Notes under the pieces: model-generated
The model's database searches: none
What the model was told of the DNA's origin: nothing
Seen by the model: only the letters and a program-made list of their open reading frames with translations
Shown here: piece after piece, positions 21,965-33,010 of the stretch
How positions within the stretch are numbered: the first letter of the stretch is position 1
How the letters are laid out: the number at the start of each line of letters is the position of its first letter
Made by a program: the position numbers and the translations under genes
DNA from: Triatoma infestans
Lineage: Eukaryota; Arthropoda; Insecta; Hemiptera; Reduviidae
Assembly (NCBI GenBank): GCA_011037195.1
Contig: JAAEAF010002678.1
Location: forward strand, 1-64,000
Reading direction: 5' to 3'
Length of the DNA stretch: 64,000 nucleotides

Positions 21965-22445
21965 TAGTCAGCTTGGCTAATGAGGCTGCCAATCCATTGG
22001 AAATGATCTACCTAAAAACTCTCTTAAACGAATGTCAAAAATCTCATAAGGCGCTGCAGTTCAGTAAATTTGTGGCAACTGCAGTTCAGTAATTCAGATA
22101 AAGGATCTTCTGCAAGGTTAATGTGTCTAGCGCTGGAAAACCTCCATGTTAAAGGTGCCAATCGTAAACAAGATGTAGCCAACAATATTAAGATTAAATC
22201 CAACCATGCACTTTCCAGTGCTTACCTATCTACAAAATTAGGCAGAGAACCTATTCCGTTTTGCGAGAGATGCCACGAGCGAGAGGTCCTCAAACATATA
22301 GTAATGGAGCGCCCATCAATGTCGCACGAAAGGATAGGTGCTTTAAACAGCTTTACAAATACTTGCAAGCTCCATTTCAATTTGAGGAAATTATATTCAC
22401 TAACATTATAGATATCATGAAACTACTGTATGCATTTTTTATTTA
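21965..22445 (+). pseudogene. non-LTR retrotransposon C-terminal fragment
   Basis: Starts within the end of an RNase H domain (SLANEAANPLEMIYLKTLL), continues in another frame (from 22070) through ...KLGREPIPFCERCHEREVL, where C-x2-C and a following H-I pair are the usual LINE tail zinc motif. It shifts frame again near 22340 to end ...FEEIIFTNIIDIMKLLYAFF and a stop. At least two frameshifts. A separate insertion from the one at 12.9 kb. Confidence 0.65.
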
Positions 22446-22489
22446 AAGTACACTGATATGTGAACCTTGAGATTAGACTAAAAGTTATG

Positions 22490-22680
22490 GTAAGAATAGG
22501 TCCCCTTCAACAAACACAAACACACATCAGACAGAGCGAGAGAGAGGATTCGCTAAAAACATTTTTTTAGTACTCTGCGGATATCAAAACATGTATTTCC
22601 GGTGGAAACTTAATTTCAACACGATCGCATTACTTCCTCTTACACTAGCAGTGAGAGAGAGAGTATAAATAAAATAAAAA
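22490..22680 (-). repeat. HINE-like 5' fragment
   Basis: On the minus strand: ACTCTCTCTCTCACTGCTAGTGTAAGAGGAAGTAATGCG, then CACCGGAAATACATG, up to the (TG)-rich tract. It lacks the body. Confidence 0.7.
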
Positions 22681-22684
22681 TTAA

Positions 22685-22980
22685 AAGGCGATCAGATGTT
22701 AACAAATATGTCTAGTGCACATTCTATAATAGTGACGCTAACTGTAAAAAATAAGCAGTATTGTTATGTATGTATGTATGTGTACGTGAATTTGTGTGTG
22801 TGTGTGTAGGAGAGTGAGTAAAAGAGAAATAAATAGTGCGGTATGGGTCATTCGGGGAATGCGTGAGTGCCGGTCTTATTGTCCGATTGGGGGCACACTA
22901 TACATAGAGGGAACGAGGAGCAATAATTTGTGTGTGTGTCTGTTGAAAGAGGGAGGAAAAGAGAGAGAGGAAAGTCTAAC

Positions 22981-23017
<37 letters not shown>

Positions 23018-23305
23018 ACGGCCCTAATTGTATGTGAGCGTTTGAAGACTGTGTGTGCCTGTGCTAACTGGATTTAGAAATCTCTGTTTACATTCCAGAA
23101 ATCCTGACCAGACTAAACACGCATACAAAAATCCCCATCCCACACCGTCTCAGACACAACAACAAGGCAAATGCTTTGCTCCACTCCCTCCATCACGTCA
23201 CTTTAACTTCTTTTAATGAGAAGAAGTGTGGAGGGAGAGCCGCGTTTACCTTTTCCATATTTCGCACATTTTTTTTTAAATAACTATATTTACATTTAAT
23301 TAATT
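22685..23305. other. single-copy island with (CA)n
   Basis: HINE-free, with (TG)n at about 22793-22808 and (CA)n at 22984-23012. Moderately GC-richer. No supported gene. Confidence 0.4.
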
Positions 23306-23309
23306 AATT

Positions 23310-23660
23310 TTTACTCTCCCTTACTGCTGGTAGAAGGAATTATTATCGATCGCATCAAATTTTCCGTTATCAAGTTTTCACCGGAAATAATATATTATGA
23401 GTTCCCCTAAGTTCGAAAAACAGATTTTAAAAAAATTGGTCGTGTGTGTGAACCTTGATAGTTCATCTATATGTTACCAGAAGACCCGACAATAAGTGGT
23501 TTTGGTCAAAATTGGTCGACGGGAAATACCACATTACTGACTAGATTTTTCGTTTTGTTTCTTTCCTGGCGATTTTACTTGAAAACAGTTCCAACGATTT
23601 CCATTTAAACTTGGTATATCAAATAATGAGGAAAAAGAGCTACAACTTTCTAGAAGAACT
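23310..23660 (+). repeat. HINE-like copy, truncated
   Basis: TTACTCTCCCTTACTGCTGGTAGAAGGAATTATTATCG, TTTTCACCGGAAAT, one module to AACTTGGTATATCAA, then it stops without a 3' end. Confidence 0.7.
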
Positions 23661-23717
23661 ACAGAACTAGTGCTTTACATTCGCAATTGCAAACAAAATA
23701 ATCAAAGTAAAAAAAAA

Positions 23718-23895
23718 AAAAATCTGGTGTGAAACACACAAGCCAGCTAGTTCTCAAAATTATAGTTGACAAATGTTACAGTTATGATTTATAGAATTTA
23801 ATTTATAGGATGCCATGGTGATACCTAAACGGAATATCAAGTTCAACTTTCTACGGTTTTTCGATTGTGAGCTATGGTGTTCACATACAGACATG

Positions 23896-23927
<32 letters not shown>

Positions 23928-24050
23928 GACCATTTGGTAAAAACCACTTTTTGGACTGAGGGGACCTCAAAGCGGATTTCCGGTGAAAACTCGATATCGA
24001 AAATTTGACACGATTACAATACTTCCTCTTACTAGGAGTGAGAGAAAGTA
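23718..24050 (-). repeat. HINE-like internal-deletion copy with both termini
   Basis: About 330 bp. On the minus strand it runs from TTTACTTTCTCTCACTCCTAG at 24048 through the 5' block and (TG)n to GGTATCACCATGGCAT, then jumps to the 3' end with AACTAGCTGGCTTGTGTG and hairpin TTTCACACC. A deleted derivative that keeps both ends. Confidence 0.75.
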
Positions 24051-24114
24051 AAAAAAAAGAAAAGTATAATACGATTCTTTCGTTTATATAATATTAATAA
24101 TAATAAAAACTTAA

Positions 24115-24520
24115 TATGTGGCCAAAATTCTAAGTTTTGAGAAAATCGGTTTACCGGGAATACACGACCTTTTTTGCCTAATTATTTTGTATTATATATG
24201 TATATATTATATATATACGTTATTATACAATATATATATACAATTTTTAATAAGAAATTAATTATTCAGTTATGTAAAACTCAGAGATAGTTGTGTGTGT
24301 TTCACACCTTATTTTTACTTTCTCCTACTCCTAATAAGAGGAAATATTGCGATGGTTCCATATGTTCAAAATTCAGTTTTCACCGGAAATGCATGTATTT
24401 TAAAATCTCCTGAATAAGAAAACAATGGTTTTACGAAACGTCTGTGTGTATGTTTGTTAATAGAATATCATAAAAACGATAAATCGCAGAAAGTTCAAAC
24501 TTGATATTCGGTGTTAACTG
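24115..24520 (+). repeat. two HINE-like pieces in tandem
   Basis: A 3' piece (24115-24312), from AAAATCGGTTTACCGG to GTTGTGTGTGTTTCACACC, is followed at once by a 5' piece (24316-24520) starting TTTTACTTTCTCCTACTCC. It looks like a copy inserted at the T-run flanking another copy's 3' end. Confidence 0.65.
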
Positions 24521-24629
24521 CTATCTTTTCTTTCCACCTGATCACACCATGCTGTCCCAGCGAGATGTGAAAGGCTTAATAATACTAGAGTAGAGAGCAC
24601 AACGGGCCAATGAGGTCTTTTTAAATAAA

Positions 24630-25478
24630 ATCAAAATATCTGGCGTGAAACACTCATACGACCTTTCTCTAATTGGCAATTCACACAATTACAAGTTGAC
24701 AAATTTTCTTCAAGCTTATAATTCGTGTATGTTTGGTTGTCTTCAATGTTATATCATTGAGTGAATCTAAACTTAATAAACCTACATTTTTGAGGTTTGT
24801 TTAACCCTTACCCCGCACTCAGAACTCCCTAAAATGAACTTTACGGAAAAAGATTCAAATAAAAGTGAATAAAAGTGGTCTGTGTATTTGCAGTTAGTAG
24901 GCCGTAGCAAATTGAATGAAACTCATTGGTATTTTTATGGTGAAAATTGCAGCAAAACTGAAGAAACTGTTCAGCATTTCCGTTCTTACGAGTTTTCTCA
25001 AACTCGGAACATATTTAATTCTAACTAATATTATTTAAATGAAGGAATCGTATAATAAACTAAATTAGCACTTTAATGGAAAACATAACCCCACCTTTCC
25101 CACAAAACCGTCTTAAATGAATTTTTCACAGAGAAATGTATTAAATAAAAGTTATAGCTGTGTAGTTGTTATACTAAGTTTGATGAAAATCGTTGGAGAA
25201 TTTTCGAGAAAATCGCAAAAAACTGCAAAATCAAATCAATAAAAATTACTTCCGGTTGAGGAATTTTGACAGATTAGTTCCTGTCGGATATGAAACGGAA
25301 TGTCAAGTATGAACTTTCTGCGATTTTTCGTTGTTTAGCTGCTGTTTGCACAAGTGCCACACACATAAAGAACATTTTCTAAAAATCACAATCTCGGACT
25401 TAGAAAACCTCAAAACCTATATCTCCCCTGAAAAATCGATATCAAAAATTTGACACGATTCCTAGGGGTGAGAGAAAG
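24630..25478 (-). repeat. HINE-like copy, near full length
   Basis: Minus strand: 5' end TTTACTTTCTCTCACCCC at 25475, two modules, 3' end AGAGAAAGGTCGTATGAGTG plus hairpin at about 24640-24665, next to a T-run. About 850 bp. Confidence 0.8.
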
Positions 25479-25499
25479 TAAACATGGAATATGATGCAC

Positions 25500-26200
25500 T
25501 GTGACTTTGAACATCTATAAGGTCACCATCTGGTACCAGGCCAGTAGCATCCTTTCTAAATCTATTTTCCTTAAAAATTGTAAGAGCTGCGCAGATTCTC
25601 GGAAGGATATGTCTACAATAACCGGTACATACCTAGGCTTCTAAATATTCTCTGGATGATCGCTAGATCGTACAACAGTAGTATATTGGAGTGTCTCTCC
25701 ATCTTCCTAGAAACTGCAGTTACCAAAGTCTTCATGGCCACTCAGATATTTACAATGTTCAATGATGAAACTTGACAGCATATAAAGTCTATTTGTCATT
25801 TTCCAGCTCTGCGGAACCATCCACCGCAAGTCTAGGTATGATCAGATTGATGATGCCCCACAGAGGTTTTCCAGTCACTGCTGGCCAAATAAGTCTCAGT
25901 TCTGGGAAGGTTCACTATCAAGGTGGCAGTACACGCTTAATTTCCTCCTCATTTTTAGAGAGAACTATTTGGAGAGGATTGGTGGTAGCTTATCCCATAA
26001 AAGGATTCCGGGCCCATAAATGAGGTTACTGTGCATTTCCTTGCCAAAGAGTCAGCCATCTCATTACTTTGTATAAGCATCAAGAGGGTAACTCTATTAT
26101 TCCTTAAACAGGTCATTAAGTTTGCTGAGGCGTGTCCATGAGATCTGCGCGCATCTCCCTAGGGGAGGTTCCGAATTCCAAAAGAGAATTAGTAGAAGAT
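25500..26200 (-). pseudogene. non-LTR retrotransposon RNase H to C-terminus, decayed
   Basis: Minus-strand reading gives SNEMADSLARKCTVTS followed by GPESFYGISY (about 26070-25975), the NExADxLAR end of a LINE RNase H domain and the usual proline/glutamate block after it. Further on are FPELRLIWPAVTGKP (about 25915-25870) and ESAQLLQFLRKIDLER near the end (about 25600-25550), a normal LINE C-terminal position. Several stops and frame changes. The plus-strand frame at 25772 is its antisense shadow. Confidence 0.6.
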
Positions 26201-27270
26201 AAATTCAAACGAAAATAAAATAATAAAAAAAGAAAAAATTATTGAAGATGAAAAAGTAGGGAAATTTAGTGAACATAAAAAGAAAAGTGGCAACACTTGT
26301 AGCAATGCTTTTTCTTCCTTTTCTTATTTCTTTGGCGCGCTCCTATTCGCCTAAAACCTAATTTTCGTAATTTTATAAAAATGAAAGAATGAAAGTGGCA
26401 GATTGGTTGTGACATTTAAGTTTAGCATTCTACATTAGATTCAAATCTGCTGCCACGTAAAATTCAATAAAGTTGACATGAGTTTCCATTAAAAAATGTG
26501 TAGTGGAGTATAAATGTACACAAAGAAATGCCATGCGATTGAAGAGGCCATGGCTGTTAGTTCCCGCCATATACCATGCCACTATTTTCCTCCATTCTAA
26601 ATACTCTTAATTTTTTTGCTTTTTCTTATTTCTATACAAGCATATTAATAGTATAATGCAATTAACTTATAATGCAGACTAATATTAACTAATAATGTGG
26701 ACTTGCACTTGTCGTATCACTCGATTAGTTCTGGGAGTAGGTCCGGAATGATTTAACTCTCTCCAACTTAATGTAATAGATACCCTTGGGTCAACCGCGA
26801 ACTTAAGAAAATCTAAAAATGAAAGAAGAAAGATAATAATCTTAAATGATTAGTATTATAACAACGACCCGAGTTAACAAGTGTTTGCGGTTCATGTTTT
26901 TTTTTCCCAATATGGACAAGCATTTTCCATCTATATAATTACTTGAAGGTTAAACAAAAATTAAAAAAAAATATCACCCAGACAGCCACCCACATAATGA
27001 CACCTCTTTTAATGTCATTCGAGAATTTTCTATCACCTTTCAAGTCTGGATTACTCATCCGTTATAGGTAGGTCAGAAAGTGTTCCAAAGGTGGCGCGGT
27101 GGTAGGTGGATTGTGGATGGGTGGATAACGTGTGTGCAATCAGGGTGAAATATCCCCCGAATTACTCGGCAGAATTTCTAAATATATTTTTAATTGATTT
27201 TTTTCCCCTCCCTTCACACATGTAGGTAGAAATGCTTTTTTTTTTTGCAATAAAACTAAAAATGATGAAA
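26201..27270. other. AT-rich single-copy DNA
   Basis: No HINE termini and no recognisable coding segment. Homopolymer A runs at 26960-26972. Nothing else seen. Confidence 0.4.
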
Positions 27271-27271
27271 T

Positions 27272-28235
27272 GTTAAAATGCAAAAAAAAAAAAAAAATTG
27301 ATGTAAAACAATCACAAATCACATCCAGAATACCTGCAATCCAAATTTAAAGGAAAACGCTACACTCGTTTTCGAGAAAACAAAAAAAAAAAATCTGTTC
27401 TGTAAAGGGGTTCTTCCGATTTACCTACTTCCTTCACATTTGGAATTTTAACAATGCTTTTAATACATATTAATGTTACATAGGCGATAGAACAATGCAT
27501 TGCATTCATGTCGTACTTTAGAGGAAATCTTAACATTCCTAGTCCTTCCCCACCCCCCGCTGAATGCCCAAGAAAAAAGATCAATATTTCCTTGGAAAAA
27601 TGTTTCAAATAAAAGTGTGGATAGCGCACCAAGTTTAAAGAAAATCGTTGTGAGTTGTCTGCGAGAAAATCACGAAAAACTGAGAAAAAAAATCATTCGA
27701 AAAAATCTCACTTCCGGTTGACCGATTCTGTCCGAAATCTTCGTTTCAGTTGCGGTGTTAGTACCTAAGCTGAATACCAAGTTTGAGCTACCTGCGCTTT
27801 TTTGATTTGATGATAAAAAAACCCTATGGCGCAACAGCCCATGAAGGGCCAAGGCTTGCCGGGCGACGATTTAAATGGGGGACGTGTGGTAAGCACGCCG
27901 CAGTTCCCACGCCGTTTAGTTCCGGCCTTCGCTACTAACTGAAGCTTCCCACCTTTTATCACTATGCTGGGTTAACACCGACTTTGCCTTCACGGGATCG
28001 AACCCTGAATTCTCGCTCGAAAGGCGAGTGCGCTAGCCACTAGACCAACACGTGAGGACTTGGATTTGATATATTGTATTAAAAAAAAACAAACGCACAC
28101 ACACAAGAAACCATTTGCTGAAATTATTATTTTTTTTGTTTGCATTCAAGGGACTTCAAAATATATATTTTCGGTGAACACTCAATTTTGGAAATTTGAT
28201 ACGATCTCAATACTTACAATTACCTGGAGTAAGAC
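27272..28235 (-). repeat. HINE-like copy hosting a SINE
   Basis: Minus strand: 5' end CACTTTGTCTTACTCCAGG at about 28232, the (TG) tract, interruption by the SINE at 27812-28062, then two modules. It ends near 27300 with only a relic of the hairpin (TGTGATTGTTTTACA). Confidence 0.7.
27804..28070 (-). mobile_element. tRNA-derived SINE with 8-bp TSD
   Basis: Insertion 27812-28062 flanked by GATTTGAT (27804-27811 and 28063-28070). The minus strand begins with a tRNA-like head: GGTCTAGTGGCTAGCGC (A box), anticodon arm CTCGC-CTTTCGA-GCGAG (TTC, tRNA-Glu-like) and GGGTTCGATCCC (B box). The acceptor stem does not pair, so it is not a working tRNA. The body (GC-rich, with GGGCTGTTGCGCC) ends in T7ATCAT. 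Confidence 0.8.
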
Positions 28236-28245
28236 AAAGTGGAAA

Positions 28246-28548
28246 ATCTGATGTGACACACTCACAGGGCTTTCTCTTGTACAATACCGTAATGCTCTGA
28301 TACAAGTATAAATTGATTTAGGCAAAGTTGCCCTTGAAAATATATTGTAGTTAAGTAGAAAGTATATTGAGAACATATCGGTTCTCCGATTCAGGTAGTA
28401 TTAGAATGCGAATGTGATTACATACGGTCCAGAACCTCCCTAGAAATCAATGTTTCCGGAAAGATGTTTCAAAAAGAAAAGAAACAGATACCATGTCCGT
28501 ATGGTCAGCATTCCAAGGGTAAAGATAAAGAAAACTGATCCAAAGAGT
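28246..28548 (-). repeat. HINE-like copy, 3' part
   Basis: Minus-strand 3' end AAGAGAAAGCCCTGTGAGTG and TGTCACATCAGA at 28246-28276, with part of one module up to 28545. Confidence 0.65.
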
Positions 28549-28549
28549 C

Positions 28550-29330
28550 TGATGTGAAACATTCACACGACTTTCTCTCACTGCAATTTGCGCAGTTGTT
28601 TACACAAAATATTTTCTTCAAACATATAGATAATTATTACGGTTTAAATGTTTATTTGCCTTCAATTGACATGAATGGTACGGAATGGTGAATCTAAACA
28701 TTATAAAACGACGTTTTTCAGGAAAGAACAACCTTGCCCCACCCTCAAAACCCCCACTAAATGAATTTTCTCGGAAAAAGTTGCCCACAAAAGTGACAGA
28801 TGTCTGTATGTATTGCTAATATCCTAGATTAATGCAACTCGCCGGTGTCATTATGGAGAAAACTGTTCAGTAAAGTCGTACTTCCGATCAACCAATTTTC
28901 TTGAAGTTCTTTATTTTGTCCACATATTTAATAATGATTAATATTATATGAATGATAGAATCGTATAATAAATTAAAATAGCATTTAGAGAAAAGCGTAC
29001 CCCCCCCCACCTGTCCACCAAAAAGCCCTCTTAAATAAATTTTCCCGGTGAAATGTTTTAAATAAAACTTGTAGCCAATATACTGACATTAAAGAAAATC
29101 GTTGGGAGTCGGCTTCCAGAAAATCCCTTCCAAATAGAAAATCCATTTTGTAATGTGGTCATTCGGTTGACCGATTTTGTTCAAAACTTTACTGTCCCTT
29201 GGTGGAAGTTTTCGGTGGTAAAACGAAGTATCAAATTTTAACTTTCTGCGATTTTCCGCTCTTGAGTTATACTGAGGCCGCACTCACAAACGCAAACCAA
29301 TTGCTAAAAACCACTAATTCAAACTCAACA
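28550..29330 (-). repeat. HINE-like copy, lacks 5' tip
   Basis: 3' end GTGAGAGAAAGTCGTGTGA with hairpin (28552-28582), then two modules with GGAAGT boxes near 28880 and 29165 on the minus strand. The copy is cut before the 5' block. Confidence 0.75.
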
Positions 29331-29334
29331 TTCC

Positions 29335-29640
29335 TCTAACGTACCACTTCAGTACAGTGTGCAGTTTTACCGAATACATAATATTAATATACATCAGTGC
29401 TAGAATACAATAACCGGAAGTACATCTTTACAAAATAAGTTTTGTGGGGTTTTCTCGAAAATGATTATAACGATTTCCATTAAACTTGGAATGCTAACTG
29501 CACAGATATAAACCTATCATTTTTATTTATAACATTTTTTTTTTTGAAAAAAATTAATATAGAGAAGTTTGGGGGGGTGCCTGTCAGTTAGGTTCAAATA
29601 TAAATTACCGCTACAAGCTTTGCTGGTTATGACAGAGGGG
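29335..29640 (+). repeat. HINE-like body fragment
   Basis: A module starting near ACTTCAGTACAG, an AACCGGAAGTACATC box at 29410, and the TTAAACTTGGAATGCTAACTG block. No termini. Confidence 0.6.
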
Positions 29641-29701
29641 CCCACAATGCCCACTCAGGTATAATATATATATGTAGGTGTGTATAATCCCTACCATTCC
29701 T

Positions 29702-29812
29702 TTTACTTTCTCTTACTCCTATCGTGTCAAATTTTCGATATTGAGTTTTCACCGGAAATATCCGTTTTGAGGTCCCCTGAGTCCAAAAAAGTGGCTTTTA
29801 GCAAATGGTCTG

Positions 29813-29843
<31 letters not shown>

Positions 29844-30690
29844 GAACAGCATAGCTCAAAAACGAAAAATCGTAGAAAGTTCAAACTTGATATTCCGTTT
29901 AGGTATCACCATGGGACCCGACAGTGGGTCATCTGTTAAAATTCCTCAACCGGAAATACCACTTTACTGTGGTTTTTCTTACGTTTTTGCGATTTTCTCA
30001 AAAATCGCTCCAACGATTTTCTTCAAACTTGTTATATCAACTACACATACTAACAGCTACAACTCTTATTTGAAACATTTCTATGGGAAAATTCATTTAA
30101 GGGCACTTATAAGGGAGGGGTGGGGTTAGGTTTTCATCTAAAGTGCTATTTCAGTTTATTAGACAATTCTATCATCTAAATAATTTTAATTAAAATTAAA
30201 TATGTTGTTGAAATTCCAAGTTTGAAAAAAATCGCATAACCGGAAGTGCGTTTGCTTTACCAATTTACTAAATGATTTTTTTCACTTTTTCGCGATTTTC
30301 TCAAAAAAGGCTCCGACGATTTTCTTGAAACTACCTATATAAACTAAACATACAAAAATCTATAACTTTTATCTAAAACATTTCTCTGGGAAAATTCATT
30401 TAAGGGCACTTTTAGGGGAGGGGTGGAGTTACAGCTTCCTCTAAAGTGGTATCATAGTTGATTATACAATTCTGTCATCCAAACAAAATTAATTAGAAAT
30501 AAATAGATGGCCTAAATTCCATGTTTTAAGAAAATTTGTAAGCCGGAAGTGCGCTTTTACTCAACAGTTTTTTCAGTTTTCGACAAATTTCGTTATATTT
30601 GGTACACATTCTATAACTTTTATCAATTATAATTTTGAGAACAGGAGTAAGAGAAAGTTGTGTGAGTGTTTCACACCAGATTTTTTTGTT
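29702..30690 (+). repeat. HINE-like reference copy, full length
   Basis: The clearest copy. 5' ACTTTCTCTTACTCCT at 29704; TTTTCACCGGAAAT; GGTCCCCTGAGT; (TG)n at 29815-29835; TCAAACTTGATATTCCG; two ~300-bp modules (about 29945-30235 and 30236-30540), each opening with CCGGAA; 3' AGGAGTAAGAGAAAGT, the exact inverse of the 5' 16-mer; hairpin GTGTGAGTGTTTCACAC; CAGA and a T-run. No protein-coding capacity: the 149-codon frame across it is incidental. Sub-terminal inverted repeats plus a single 3' hairpin and an internal microsatellite is the HINE/DINE-1 plan. Confidence 0.85.
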
Positions 30691-30699
30691 TTAAGGAAA

Positions 30700-32170
30700 T
30701 TTTTAAACATGTAATTACAAGGAAATCTCAATTTCGATCATTCGACAAGATCGCCGTGATACTGTACTTATAGTGGTGAGAGAAAGTATGTAATAGCTAT
30801 AAAAATAATGTTGTTAGATAAGTGCCAGAGATCCTAGACTGAAGGTATTTCCTTATTTATTTAATATTTTAGTCGGTTACATAAATTGTGCAATAGGTTA
30901 ACATTGTAAGCAACATGTTGTGTGACACATAAAACACTCACACATCGATGAACATCAAAGCACCACTTTATACTATAAATCTGGGAACCATATCAAAGAG
31001 GAGAAGGATATATTATCAGGGTTTATATACACGTTCTTGAATTTTTGGATTAAACCGGTGTCCTATGGTTTTTTTATTTTTTATTTTTAATTGACTTTAA
31101 AAATATTGCCGGAAGTTCCTTTAAACTTTGTTGACCATCAGAAAGTCCATGACAATTACCTCTAAAACTGCTGGAGTAGTGATTGCAGTAGACCTGGAGC
31201 CGGTAATTAAGGGTCCAAACTGGACATTACAATATGTCCATTTACACAAGTTAGAACAAAAATTAATGCGACCAATCATTTTGATTGCGGATACTGGAGG
31301 GCAGTAAAAGATTAATTACGAGCAGGGTTGTTGTCTGCGTGAACACTTAACAATCCAACACGTTTTGGAATTACATATTTTGTTCGTTCATTTAAATATT
31401 TTTTGACGCTATAAATTTTTTTTTTGTCAGTTAATTATTAAAATTGTCATTCTAACAAAATATTCTGGATTTCTATCGATCTTCACTCCCAAATTTGTCG
31501 TTCATAATAACTATTTTGTTCGGGCTGATTATTGGCAGCCTTGTTTTATTCTTCTAGAAGACACTTTTTTTATTGTAACAGATCAAAAAAATAAGATCAA
31601 CTTGGAATTATTACTTTAAATCAAGCCTAATGTTTATACTTGTCAACAAAAACCCTCCATCAATCTAAGTACCAGATAGAGCATAGCACAGCTTTTCTTT
31701 TAATATAGTGAATCAAAGTTTAAAGTGAAGTAGCTCTCTACTGCAACTTCGCAAGTGTCTTGAGAAAATGTTTTGAAATCAGCGCTGTCATTCAAACTAT
31801 CACCGCTGCAGGACACTCTTAAAGAAAATTTAAGTTATCTCTAGCATTTAAAAGTAGGGTAATTCAGTTAGTTAATTATCAATTACTACAACAGTATTCA
31901 CTAATGTTACCACCAAGTCATTTACAAAAGTCCCCTTTAAACCAAAAGTACAAAACAATAAAGTAACATTTTTAAAAAATATAGATACCAAGCGTAATGC
32001 AAGATAATTCAATTAAATCTTTTTTTTAAAGAAAGTATAATCTTAGATGGATTACCATTGATGTAGCGACTCTAATATCGAACCAAGATAAATTTTCCGT
32101 AAACATAATACTGACAAACATTATATAAAATAAAATGATTGATATATATATTTTAAAAAAAAACTACGAA
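30700..32170. other. largely single-copy AT-rich DNA
   Basis: Apart from a short 5'-type relic at about 30715-30790 (minus strand, AGTATCACGGCG), I see no repeat family here and no coding region. It lies downstream, on the minus strand, of the candidate exon and would be its intron. Confidence 0.4.
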
Positions 32171-32178
32171 ATACTTAC

Positions 32179-32375
32179 GTGGTTGTTGTGCCATGAGGAG
32201 TGGCGGCGGGTGGCTTGACTCGGCTCCAGAGCAGGTGGCCTTTCTGAGCAGGTGGGCCACCTCAGTGCTGGACCACCGGCCACCTCGCGATTTGCCGCCT
32301 CCTCCGGCCGCTGAGGACCCCCGCTTCGCCCCTACCATCCGACCACCCCCTCACCATCACACCATGCACCCCCGG
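32179..32375 (-). CDS. candidate host coding exon, GC-rich, unrecognised protein
   Basis: A GC-rich block in AT-rich surroundings. On the minus strand it is bounded by an acceptor-like TGTGTGTTTATAG before 32375 and a strong donor CAC|GTAAGTAT after 32179. The frame opens at ATG 32338, after an in-frame stop, and reads 53 codons plus one base to the donor: MVGAKRGSSAAGGGG at the start, then STEVAHLLRKATCSG, ending PPPLLMAQQP. That would make it a first coding exon with a phase-1 intron. The peptide is low-complexity Gly/Ser/Arg at its start, and I recognise no domain. The plus strand also has a 62-codon closed frame (ATG 32193), so strand is inferred from the splice signals. Host origin is likely but unproven. 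Confidence 0.4.
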
Positions 32376-32464
32376 CTATAAACACACAACAATAATAACT
32401 ACATTACTATTTATACTCATTGTAAATATATAATACATAACTACAACTACAAAACTAAAAATGT

Positions 32465-33010
32465 AGTAGCTATATAACACTCACATGACCTTCTCTCACA
32501 CTATATCCATTATGACTGACAAAGTTTCTTCAAACTTATAATTTTTATTATATATTTATAGTTGTCTTCAATTTTATATCAATGGCAGAATATAGACTTA
32601 ATAAAATGACTTTTTTGAAGAAAGCACGCCTCCCCCCCCATCGTCAAAACTTCTTTCAATGAACTTTCTCCAAAAAAAGTTCCAAACAAAAGTGCTAGGT
32701 CTCCTATTCATAGTTAGTGCAACAAATTTAATGAAATCTATGGAGAAAATCTCAGAGGACTGGGAAAAAAAATTATTCTATAAAAGGGTACTTCCGGTCA
32801 ACCCATTTTCTTAAAAACTCGGAATTCTGTCCATATTTAATTCTAATTAATATTATTTAGATGATAGAATTGTATAATAAACAAAAATAGCACCTTCAGA
32901 GGAAAACATAACACTCCCGCAAAGGCGTCTAAAATGAATTCTCAGAGAAATGTTTCACAAATAGAAGTTGACAACCCTTATTAATAAGACTACTTATTCA
33001 TAAAAACCAA
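32465..33010 (-). repeat. HINE-like copy, 3' part
   Basis: Minus-strand 3' end GTGAGAGAAGGTCATGTGAGTG (32468-32500), then one and a half modules with a CCGGAAGTACCC box near 32790. The terminal hairpin is incomplete. Confidence 0.7.

Noticed and set aside
25772..26023. 83-codon plus-strand frame (MTAYKVYLSF...)
   Set aside because: Antisense shadow of the minus-strand LINE RNase H fragment.
28000..28060. Functional tRNA-Glu gene
   Set aside because: Acceptor stem does not pair, and the head continues into a 251-bp element with target duplication.
29680..30129. 149-codon plus-strand frame
   Set aside because: Lies across the 5' half of the reference HINE copy including its (TG)n tract. The frame is not kept in other copies.
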